From assembly GCF_004349245.1 (NCBI RefSeq), contig NZ_SMLC01000066.1:1-36704 (forward strand): 36,704 nt of DNA, given 5' to 3'. The notes under the pieces were generated by a model, which was not told the origin of the DNA, ran no database searches, and saw only the letters and a list, made by a program, of their open reading frames with translations. A program made the position numbers and the translations under genes. Each line of letters opens with the position of its first letter. The stretch's first letter is position 1. Positions 15,398-23,757 of this stretch are shown here, in pieces. The stretch comes from Actinomadura sp. 6K520 (lineage in GTDB: Bacteria; Actinomycetota; Actinomycetes; Streptosporangiales; Streptosporangiaceae).

Positions 15398-18300
15398 TCA
15401 CTCCGCCCCGTAGAAGACGCGGTCCACGACGGCGCGGGCGCGGCGGGCGTGCCGGCGGTGGTCCTCCAGGAGGTCTCCCGTCCCGGGGTAGCCGAGGACG
15501 CGGGACACGGCGCTGCGCTCCCGGTGGTGGTCGGTGGGCAGCAGGTCGGACGCGCGGCCCCGCACCAGCATCATCGCGCCGCGGATGCGGGTCGCCAGGC
15601 ACCACGCCTCTTCGAGGACGCCGGCGTCCTCGGCGTTCAGCAGGCGGGCCTGCACCGCCGCGTCCAGCGTGTCCAGCGTGCGGGTGGTGCGCAGCGCGGG
15701 GACCTCGTGCGCGTGCCGGAGCTGGAGCAGCTGCGCGACCCACTCGACGTCGGCGAGGCCGCCGGGGCCGAGCTTGGTGTGCAGCCGGCGGTCGACGCCG
15801 CGCGGCAGCCGCTCGGCCTCCATCCTGGCCTTCAGCCGCCGGATCTGCCGGACGGCGTCGTCGTCGATGCCGCCCTCCGGCCAGCGGACCGGGTCGATCA
15901 GGGCGCGGAACCGGTCGCGCAGCCCCGCGTCGCCGATCAGCGGGTCGGCGCGCAGCAGCGCCTGCGCCTCCCACGGCTCCGACCAGCGGGCGTAGTAGGC
16001 GGCGTAGGACGCCAGCGTGCGGACCAGCGGGCCCTGCCGGCCCTCCGGGCGCAGGTTCGGGTCGATCTCCAGCGGCGGGTCGGGGGCGGGCAGGGCGAGC
16101 AGGCGGCGCAGCTCCTCGGCGACGGCGTGGGCGGCGCGCCCGGCGGCCCGCTCGTCGGCGCCGGGCAGCGGCTCGTGCACGAACATCACGTCGGCGTCGC
16201 TGCCGTAGCCGAGCTCGTGCCCGCCGAACCGGCCCATCGCGACGACGGCCATCCGGGTCGGCAGCGACTCCCGCGACTCCATCTCGATCTTGTGGACGGC
16301 GGCGCGGAGGGCGGCCTCGACGGTGATCGTGGCGATGCCCGTGAGGGCCTCCCCCACGGTGCGGACGTCGGTCATGCCGAGCAGGTCGCCGACCGCGACG
16401 CGGAACAGCTCCCTGCGCCGCAGCCCCCGCACGACCCCCACGGCCTCCTCCGCCGAGGAGGCCGTGTCCTCCGCATGCCGGCGGACCGCGGCGAGCGCCT
16501 CCGAGCGGAGGGCCTCGAAGGGACGCGGCGCCAGATCGGCGTCGCTGCCGAGGATCGCGACCGCCTCGGGGGCGCGCAGCAGCAGGTCGGTGGCGTAGCG
16601 GCTGGACCCGAGCATCCAGGCCATCCGCTCGGCGACGGTCACCTCGTCCCGCAGCAGCCGCAGGTACCAGGGGGTGGTGCCGAGCGCGTCGCTGACCTGC
16701 CGGAAGCCGAGCAGGCCCGCGTCGGGGTCGGGCGCGTCGGCGAACCAGCCGAGCATCACCGGCAGCAGCGTCCGCTGGATCGCGGCGCGCCGCGACACCC
16801 CGGACGTCAGCGCCTCGATGTGCCGGAGCGCCCCCGCGGGGTCGCCGTAGCCGAGGGCCTCCAGCCGGGTGCGGGCGGCCTCGGGGGTGAGCCTGGCCTC
16901 CTGCCCGGGCAGCCGCGCCACCGCCCGCAGCAGCGGCCGGTAGAACAGCTTCTCGTGGATGCGGCGGACCTCGCGGGCGTGCCGCCGCCACAGCGCGGTG
17001 AACTCCCCGACCGGGTCGGTGCGCAGCCCGAGGGCACGGCCGAGGCGGCGCAGGCCGTCCTCGTCGCCGGGGACGAGATGGGTGCGGCGCAGCCGGTGCA
17101 GCTGGACGAGGTGCTCCACCCGCCGCAGGAACCGGTACGCCGAGGCCAGCGCCGCGGCGTCGTCGCGCCCGACGTACCCGCCCCGGGACAGGTCGGCGAG
17201 GGCGTCCAGCGTGGTGGGGCTGCGGAGCGTCTCGTCGGCGCGGCCGTGGACGAGCTGGAGCAGCTGCACGGCGAACTCGACGTCCCGCAGCCCGCCGGGC
17301 CCGAGCTTGAGCTGGCGTTCGGAGTCGGCGGTGCGGCGGCCGAGGTCGGCCTCGACGCGGCGCCGCATGGCCTGGACGTCCTCGACGAAGCTCTCGCCCT
17401 CGGCGGCCTTCCACACGATCGGGGTGATGGTGTCCATGTAGCGGGCGCCGAGGTCCGCGTCGCCCGCGATGGGGCGGGCCTTCAGCAGGGCCTGGAACTC
17501 CCACGTCTTGGCCCAGCGCTCGTAGTAGGCGCGGTGGCTGGCGAGGGTCCGCACGAGCGGGCCGGCCTTGCCCTCGGGGCGCAGCGCGGCGTCCACCTCC
17601 CAGAGCGCGCCCTCCTCGGTGCTGGCCGAGCAGGCGCGCATCATCGCCGACGCCAGCCGGGTCGCGGTGCGCAGCGCGGCGTCCTCGGGCTCGTCCGCGC
17701 CGTCGCCGCCGGCCTCGGCGACGAAGATCACGTCGACGTCGCTGACGTAGTTCAGCTCGCGTCCCCCGGCCTTGCCCATGCCGATGACGGCGAGCCGGCA
17801 CGCCCCGTGCCCGGGGACCTCGGCGCGGGCGACCGCGAGGCCCGCCTCCAGCGCGGCGGCGGCGAGGTCGGCCAGCTCCGCGGCCACCTCGGGGACGTCC
17901 GCCACGCCGATCAGGTCGCGTCCCGCCAGGGCGAGAAGCCGCCTGCGGTACGCGACGCGCAGCGCGCCGAGAGTCCCGGGACCGGATCCGGACGCCACCG
18001 GCTCCGCCGCGGCCGGGTCGGCGCCGACGGCGGCCAGGAGGTCGTCGCGGGGCGTCCCGGCCGGCGCCGGGGGGCCGTCGCGCAGGACCCGCCAGTGGCC
18101 CGGGTGCCGGGCCAGGTGGTCGCCGAGCGATGCGCTCACCCCGAGGACGGCGGTGAGCCGCTCCCGCGTGCCGGGCTCCTTCGCGAGGGCCTCCCTCAGC
18201 TCGGCCCCGGCGCCCTGTTCGTCGGCGGCGGCGAGGAGGCGCAGCAGCCCGGCCAGCGCGAGGTCGGGGTCGGCGGTGCCGCCGAGGGCGTCCAGCAGGT

Positions 18301-18436
18301 CGCCGCCGACCGGGCCGCCGCCGGCGCGCTCCGCCTCGCGCAGCAGCCGCTCGGCGCGGGCCGCGCCGGTGAAGCCGAGCCTCGCCAGGCGCCCGGCGAG
18401 GGAGGGACGGCGGTCGGAGATCCAGGACTCGGTCAC
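15398..18436 (-). CDS. glnE: Bifunctional glutamine synthetase adenylyltransferase/deadenylase
   Basis: 1012-residue enzyme that adds AMP to, and removes it from, the tyrosine of GlnA1, thereby tuning ammonia assimilation. Both nucleotidyltransferase halves are intact: the deadenylylating site GGRELNYVSDVDVIF (aspartates near residue 233) and the adenylylating site GGHELGYGSDADVMF (near 746). Regulatory helical domains lie between and after them. The length is usual. The start is GTG 18436, since TACGGT ends 7 bases before it; a GTG at 18445 is in frame but lies inside that -10 region. It is downstream of glnA2 on the same strand (42 bases), so it can be read from the glnA2 promoter and from its own. 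Confidence 0.97.
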   Translation of the reverse strand: MTESWISDRRPSLAGRLARLGFTGAARAERLLREAERAGGGPVGGDLLDALGGTADPDLALAGLLRLLAAADEQGAGAELREALAKEPGTRERLTAVLGVSASLGDHLARHPGHWRVLRDGPPAPAGTPRDDLLAAVGADPAAAEPVASGSGPGTLGALRVAYRRRLLALAGRDLIGVADVPEVAAELADLAAAALEAGLAVARAEVPGHGACRLAVIGMGKAGGRELNYVSDVDVIFVAEAGGDGADEPEDAALRTATRLASAMMRACSASTEEGALWEVDAALRPEGKAGPLVRTLASHRAYYERWAKTWEFQALLKARPIAGDADLGARYMDTITPIVWKAAEGESFVEDVQAMRRRVEADLGRRTADSERQLKLGPGGLRDVEFAVQLLQLVHGRADETLRSPTTLDALADLSRGGYVGRDDAAALASAYRFLRRVEHLVQLHRLRRTHLVPGDEDGLRRLGRALGLRTDPVGEFTALWRRHAREVRRIHEKLFYRPLLRAVARLPGQEARLTPEAARTRLEALGYGDPAGALRHIEALTSGVSRRAAIQRTLLPVMLGWFADAPDPDAGLLGFRQVSDALGTTPWYLRLLRDEVTVAERMAWMLGSSRYATDLLLRAPEAVAILGSDADLAPRPFEALRSEALAAVRRHAEDTASSAEEAVGVVRGLRRRELFRVAVGDLLGMTDVRTVGEALTGIATITVEAALRAAVHKIEMESRESLPTRMAVVAMGRFGGHELGYGSDADVMFVHEPLPGADERAAGRAAHAVAEELRRLLALPAPDPPLEIDPNLRPEGRQGPLVRTLASYAAYYARWSEPWEAQALLRADPLIGDAGLRDRFRALIDPVRWPEGGIDDDAVRQIRRLKARMEAERLPRGVDRRLHTKLGPGGLADVEWVAQLLQLRHAHEVPALRTTRTLDTLDAAVQARLLNAEDAGVLEEAWCLATRIRGAMMLVRGRASDLLPTDHHRERSAVSRVLGYPGTGDLLEDHRRHARRARAVVDRVFYGAE

Positions 18437-18443
18437 AGAGTCC

Positions 18444-18449
18444 ACCGTA
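18444..18449 (-). promoter_or_regulatory. -10 element, leaderless start of glnE
   Basis: TACGGT on the minus strand ends 7 bases before GTG 18436. The same hexamer with the same spacing precedes the K+ channel gene at 32356. Confidence 0.5.
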
Positions 18450-18477
18450 ATCCGGCGGGGCCCCGGGCGTAGTCCGG

Positions 18478-19839
18478 TCAGAGGACCGCCAGCAGCCTCT
18501 TCCGTTCGAACTCGGTCACCTGCCGCCGGTAGTCCTCCCACTCCTGGCGCTTGTTGCGCAGGAAGAAGTCGAACACGTGCTCTCCCAGGACGTCGGCGAC
18601 CAGCTCGCTGCGCTCCATCGCGTGGATCGCGTCGTCCAGGTCCTGCGGGAGCGGCTCGATGCCGAGGGCGCGCCGCTCGGCGACGGTGAGCGCCCACACG
18701 TCGTCCTCCGCGCCCGGCGGAAGCTCGTAGCCCTCCTCGATGCCCTTCAGGCCGGCGCCGAGGATCGCCGCGAACGCCAGGTAGGGGTTCGCGGCCGTGT
18801 CCAGCGACCGGAACTCGATCCGGGTCGAGTGGCCCTTGTGCGGCTTGTACATCGGGACGCGGACGAGCGCCGACCGGTTGTTGTGGCCCCAGCAGATGTA
18901 GGACGGCGCCTCTCCCCCGGCGCCGGCGGCGGAGCCGACGTTGCCCCACAGCCGCTTGTAGGAGTTGACCCACTGGTTGCAGACCGCGGTGATCTCGGCG
19001 GAGTGGCGGAGCAGCCCCGCGATGAACGCCCGCCCGACCTTGGAGAGCTTGAACTCCGCGCCCGGCTCGTAGAAGGCGTTGCGGTCGCCCTCGAACAGCG
19101 ACATGTGGGTGTGCATGCCGGAGCCCGGATGCTCGGTGAACGGCTTGGGCATGAACGAGGCGTACACGCCCTGCTCCAGCGCGACCTCCTTCATCACCAG
19201 CCGGAACGTCATGATGTTGTCGGCGGTGGTGAGCGCGTCGGCGTACCTGAGGTCGATCTCCTGCTGGCCGGGGGCGCCCTCGTGGTGGCTGTACTCCACC
19301 GAGATGCCCATCGACTCCAGCATCATGATCGCGTTGCGGCGGAAGTCGTGCGCGGCGCTGTGCGGGGTGTGGTCGAAGTAGCCGCCCGCGTCGGCCGGCT
19401 CGGGCTCGCGGCCGTCCTCCGGCTTGTCGCTGAGCAGGAAGAACTCGATCTCGGGATGGGTGTAGAAGGTGAAGCCGAGGTCGGCGGCCCGCGCGAGCGC
19501 CCGCTTGAGGACGTAGCGGGGGTCGGCGAAGCTCGGCGTCCCGTCCGGCATGAGGATGTCGCAGAACATGCGGCCGACGCCGGGCGACTCCGACCGCCAC
19601 GGCAGCACCTGGAACGTGGACGGGTCCGGCTTGGCGATCATGTCGGCCTCGTACACCCGCGCGAAGCCCTCGATCGCCGACCCGTCGAACCCGATGCCCT
19701 CGGCGAAGGCGCCCTCCAGCTCGGCGGGGGCGACGGCCACCGACTTCAGGAACCCGAGCACGTCGGTGAACCACAGCCGGATGAAACGGATGTCGCGCTC
19801 CTCCAGGGTGCGGAGCACGAACTCCTGCTGACGGTCCAA
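18478..19839 (-). CDS. glnA2: Glutamine synthetase-like GlnA2 (probable gamma-glutamylpolyamine synthetase)
   Basis: 453-residue type I glutamine synthetase fold with IGFDGSAIEGF and the ATP-site block KPFTEHPGSGMHTHMSLF. The adenylylation loop differs sharply from GlnA1: it reads AEDDVWALTVAERRALG, with Trp382 in place of the target tyrosine, so GlnE should not act on it. In Streptomyces coelicolor, GlnA2 was shown to attach glutamate to polyamines rather than to ammonia; assigning the same activity here is by family only. The start is a TTG at 19839, just after the ribosome site GAGGGAGAAGG. The protein then begins with the family's DRQQEFVLRTLEERDIRF. It lies between an amino acid transporter and glnE. 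Confidence 0.92.
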   Translation of the reverse strand: MDRQQEFVLRTLEERDIRFIRLWFTDVLGFLKSVAVAPAELEGAFAEGIGFDGSAIEGFARVYEADMIAKPDPSTFQVLPWRSESPGVGRMFCDILMPDGTPSFADPRYVLKRALARAADLGFTFYTHPEIEFFLLSDKPEDGREPEPADAGGYFDHTPHSAAHDFRRNAIMMLESMGISVEYSHHEGAPGQQEIDLRYADALTTADNIMTFRLVMKEVALEQGVYASFMPKPFTEHPGSGMHTHMSLFEGDRNAFYEPGAEFKLSKVGRAFIAGLLRHSAEITAVCNQWVNSYKRLWGNVGSAAGAGGEAPSYICWGHNNRSALVRVPMYKPHKGHSTRIEFRSLDTAANPYLAFAAILGAGLKGIEEGYELPPGAEDDVWALTVAERRALGIEPLPQDLDDAIHAMERSELVADVLGEHVFDFFLRNKRQEWEDYRRQVTEFERKRLLAVL

Positions 19840-19948
19840 TGCCTTCTCCCTCGGTACTGCCTGCCGAACTGCCCTGCCGATGGACGCGGACGGGCGCGCG
19901 TGCCGGCCGATCGCCGGTCCGGCCACACTCGCAGTATGCCCCGCCGCT

Positions 19949-19960
19949 GTTACCCCGACG

Positions 19961-19964
<4 letters not shown>
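19949..19964 (-). promoter_or_regulatory. Partial GlnR-like site upstream of glnA2
   Basis: On the minus strand two GTAAC elements are separated by 6 bases (11-base period), half of a GlnR box with the second element GTAAC where GNAAC is expected. A -10 candidate CATACT follows 10 bases on. The site covers the stop codon of the upstream ABC ATPase gene. Confidence 0.4.
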
Positions 19965-20799
<835 letters not shown>

Positions 20800-20803
<4 letters not shown>

Positions 20804-21645
20804 CGCTGCCCCCTGCGCTGCCGCGCCTCAAGCCGCCTGGCCAGCAGGCTCAGCGGAATCGTGATGATCAGATAGCAGATCCCGGCCACGATGATCGGGG
20901 TCGTGTTGCCCTGCTCGCCGGCGAGGTCGCGGCCGAACTTGGTGAGCTCCCGCTGCTCCAGCGTGATGCCGAGGAACAGCACGAGCGAGGAGTCCTTGCA
21001 GAGCAGCACCAGCTCGTTCGTCAGCGGCGGGATGATGATCCGGAACGCCTGCGGGATGACGATGGAGCGCATCGCCCGGGAGTGCGACATGCCGAGCGAG
21101 CGCGCCGCCTCCAGCTGCCCCTTGGGGACGGCCTCGATCCCGGCCCGGATCGTCTCGGCCATGTACGCGGTGGCGGCGAGGCCGAGGGCGAGCCCGGCCT
21201 GCCCGGCCGCGCCGCCGGGGATGCTGGTGCCGGGGAAGGCCAGCGGCACGCCGACGCCCACGAAGATGAAGATCAGCAGCAGCGGGAGGCCGCGGAAGAT
21301 CTCGATGTAGGCGGTGGCGAACCACCGGTACGGGGGCACCGACGACAGCCGCATCAGCGCGACGAGGAGGCCGCCGCCGAGGCCGAGGCCGAACCCGACC
21401 GCGGTGTAGACGGCCGTGTTGCGGAGCCCGACCGTGATGACGTCGGGGAACAGGCTCCGGGCGACGTCCCAGTTGGCGAAGTTCAGCCGCAGCGTCTCCC
21501 AGTCGGCGAGCACGGCGACCAGCACGACGGCGGCGGCGAACAGGCCGTACTGGCCGCCGAGGAAGAGCCGCCGGCGGCGCCGGCGGGTCAGCCCGCCCGG
21601 CGCCGCCCCGACCGGCTCGGCGGACTCGACGGAACCGGCCGTCAC
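20800..21645 (-). CDS. Polar amino acid ABC transporter, permease
   Basis: 281-residue inner-membrane permease of the His/Glu/Gln/Arg family. A basic stretch (TRRRRRRLFL, about 20-29) precedes the first membrane helix; about five helices follow. The EAA loop that contacts the ATPase is seen as EAARSLGMSHSRAMRSIVIPQ. The start is GTG 21645, which overlaps the stop of the binding-protein gene as GTGA, and this gene's own stop overlaps the ATPase start. Only one permease is present, so it should form a homodimer. A start at 21681 is open but would overlap the binding-protein gene by 40 bases without need. Confidence 0.93.
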
Positions 21646-22463
21646 GATCCGCCGCCGGCCGCCGGCATCGGCCCGATCCACCTCTCGTGGATCTTCCGGT
21701 AGGTGCCGTCCGCCTTCGCCTGCGCGATGACCTCATTGGTGATCTTGACGAGCTCGGGGTTGTGGCCCTTGCGCATCCACATCCCGTACTGCTCGCCGGT
21801 GTTCAGGTTCGCGACGATCTCGAACTCCGCGTTCGCCGGGTCCTTCAGCCAGCCCTTGACGACCGGGTCGTCCTGGACGATCACGTCGACCTGGCCGGTG
21901 CGCAGCCCGTTCAGCTCGGCGTTGGAGTTGTCGAACGAGCGGGGGTCGAAGCCCTTGTCCTTGACGAAGTCCTCGCCGGTGGTGCCCGCCTGCGAGCCGA
22001 GCTTGAGCTTCTTGGCCTTGACGTCTTCCAGCGAGGCGACGCCGCTGCCCTTCTTCGCCATCAGCGACTGGGTGGCGTCGAAGTACGGGTCGGAGACGTC
22101 CATGAACCTGACGCGCTCGGGCTTGATCGTCATGCCGCCCATCTGGATGTCGCACTTGCCGGCGTTCAGCGCCGACCCCGTCCGCATCGTCTCGAACGGC
22201 GTGTCGACGACCTTCTGGGTGACGCCGAGCCGTTTGGCGACGAGGTCGATGATGTCGACGTCGAAGCCGACGACCTTGCCGGTCTTCTGGTCCTCGGACT
22301 GGAACGGCGGGTACGGGAGGTGCGTGCACGAGGTCAGCGCGCCCTCCTCGATGAGCTTCACACCCTGCACGGTGGCGCCCTTCTCGCCTCCGCACGCCGG
22401 CGCGGTCAGCGCCAGGGCGGCGAGTCCCGCGGCCAGTGCCCAACGCTTGTGCCGTCTGGACAC
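21642..22463 (-). CDS. Polar amino acid ABC transporter, substrate-binding lipoprotein
   Basis: 273-residue family 3 extracellular solute-binding protein. A basic N-terminus (VSRRHKRW) and a hydrophobic stretch end in the lipobox-like APAC, so the mature protein is anchored at the cell surface by a lipid on that cysteine (about residue 24). The family signature GFDVDIIDLVAKRLG and the block SLMAKKGSGVASLEDVKAKK are visible. The start GTG 22463 has AGGAGG 4 bases upstream; an in-frame ATG at 22496 lies before that ribosome site and would push the signal peptide inward. It is first in the transporter operon and feeds its amino acid to the permease. Confidence 0.93.
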   Translation of the reverse strand: MSRRHKRWALAAGLAALALTAPACGGEKGATVQGVKLIEEGALTSCTHLPYPPFQSEDQKTGKVVGFDVDIIDLVAKRLGVTQKVVDTPFETMRTGSALNAGKCDIQMGGMTIKPERVRFMDVSDPYFDATQSLMAKKGSGVASLEDVKAKKLKLGSQAGTTGEDFVKDKGFDPRSFDNSNAELNGLRTGQVDVIVQDDPVVKGWLKDPANAEFEIVANLNTGEQYGMWMRKGHNPELVKITNEVIAQAKADGTYRKIHERWIGPMPAAGGGS

Positions 22464-22682
22464 GTTTCCTCCTGGGGGGAGCAGTTCTTTGATCATCGAT
22501 CTATCCCGCTTTTCTGATCTTCTAACTATTTCTCCCCGCCCTCCTTGGCCCGCGGTGCGGCGACTCCCGCCCGTGATCATCCCCGCAGTGCGGTTTCCGG
22601 AAAATTGACGTGGCGATCAAGCAGCCCAGACGAAGTGATCATTAGCGTGAGCAGGGTCGTGGACATCTCTCTTCTCTTCTCG

Positions 22683-23678
22683 ATGAGCGACCGGGTGCCC
22701 GCGCTGGCGACACCGTCGGCCATGCACCCGGAGTCGTGGCAGCTGCGCGCGCAGGTGGAGGCCTGGGCACGCGGCCGGGGACTGGTGCTCGGAGATCCGG
22801 ACACCTCGTCGCTCGGCCGGGCCCGGTGCGAGCGGCTCGCCGCGCGGGTCTTCCCCACCGCCGACCCGGACTCCGTGGACCTGTTCGCCCGCTGGCTCAC
22901 CTGGACGCTCGCGCTGGACGACACGATGGACCACCCGCCGCTCGCCGACAGCGGCAGCGCCGTCCACGCCCTTTACGACGACCTGCTGCGCGCGATGCGG
23001 CGCGGCCACGCCCGGCCGGGGGCCCGGCCGCTGGAGGGCGCGCTGGTCGAGCTGTGGCACACCACCTCCAAGAGCATGAGCCGCGACTGGCGCCGCCGGT
23101 TCATGCTGCATCTGGAGGCGCACCGGGACGGCTGCGCGAAGGAGTCGGTCAACCGCCGCATCAGGCACGTCCCCACCGAGGCGGAGTACGCGCCGCTGCG
23201 CCGCCGGGCGTGCGGGCCGTTCCTGTACGACCTCATCGAGCCCGTCCTCGGCGTCGAGCTGCCGGCGCGGCTGCTGCGGACCCCCCGCTGGAGCACGCTC
23301 GCGGACGGCGTCGCGGACGTCGTGGCCTGGTCCAACGACCTCGCTTCGCACGACCTGGAGGCGGCCCGCGGCGACACGCACGACCTGCCCGCCGTCCTCG
23401 CCCGCGCGCGGGGGCTGGACGCCGAGCAGGCGGCCGCCGCGGTCGCGGAGCGGATCGCGGACCGGCTGGAGGAGGCGTGGACGGCGGCGCGCAGGCTGCC
23501 CGACATGCTCGACCGGCTGGAGCTCACCGTCGCGCAGCGCTCCGCCGCCGCCCAGGTCGTGAAGGCCCTGCTGGACACGCCGCGCGCCCACCTGGACTGG
23601 CTGGCCGAGTCGGGCCGCTACGCGCCGGCGGCGGACCACGCCCCGCTGCGCCTGGACGCCCTCGCCTCACTCCGGTGA
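22683..23678 (+). CDS. Class I terpene synthase
   Basis: 331-residue terpene cyclase, probably a sesquiterpene synthase. The first metal motif is DDTMD (79-83). The second is the NSE triad NDLASHDLE (N218, S222, E226), followed by a C-terminal Arg-Tyr pair (SGRYAP). These positions match those of bacterial enzymes such as pentalenene synthase, which supports the ATG at 22683; a GTG at 22647 is in frame and would add 12 residues. No ribosome site precedes either. It is divergent from the amino acid transporter and followed 79 bases on by nadE, with no cytochrome P450, prenyl synthase or glycosyltransferase beside it. The product cannot be predicted. Confidence 0.88.
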   Translation: MSDRVPALATPSAMHPESWQLRAQVEAWARGRGLVLGDPDTSSLGRARCERLAARVFPTADPDSVDLFARWLTWTLALDDTMDHPPLADSGSAVHALYDDLLRAMRRGHARPGARPLEGALVELWHTTSKSMSRDWRRRFMLHLEAHRDGCAKESVNRRIRHVPTEAEYAPLRRRACGPFLYDLIEPVLGVELPARLLRTPRWSTLADGVADVVAWSNDLASHDLEAARGDTHDLPAVLARARGLDAEQAAAAVAERIADRLEEAWTAARRLPDMLDRLELTVAQRSAAAQVVKALLDTPRAHLDWLAESGRYAPAADHAPLRLDALASLR

Positions 23679-23711
23679 TCATCCAACCGCCGCGCACGCC
23701 CGGAACGCACT

Positions 23712-23730
23712 TTTCGTCAGACTGACGAAA
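23712..23730 (+). promoter_or_regulatory. Palindromic operator upstream of nadE
   Basis: Perfect 9-base inverted repeat with a single central base: TTTCGTCAG at 23712-23720, A, then CTGACGAAA at 23722-23730. One arm covers the likely -35 (CTGACG, 23722-23727), 18 bases before the -10 TATCCT. A one-base loop makes an RNA hairpin unlikely, so a dimeric repressor is the natural reader. Confidence 0.65.
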
Positions 23731-23745
23731 CAAGATCCGGAGATT

Positions 23746-23751
23746 TATCCT
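23746..23751 (+). promoter_or_regulatory. nadE: -10 element, leaderless start of nadE
   Basis: TATCCT ends 6 bases before GTG 23758. The same hexamer serves the DUF4191 gene at 5058-5063. Confidence 0.55.
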
Positions 23752-23757
23752 TGGAAC

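Noticed and set aside
15090..17801. 903-residue open frame on the minus strand, and a 1007-residue frame on the plus strand over the same area
   Set aside because: Both are Arg/Ala/Gly/Pro-rich or repetitive shadows of glnE, which has two complete catalytic motifs in its own frame.
22590..22625. Possible GlnR box before the amino acid transporter (GTCAA ... GAAAC)
   Set aside because: The spacing is 7 instead of 6 bases, only one pair is present and the first element has a mismatch.
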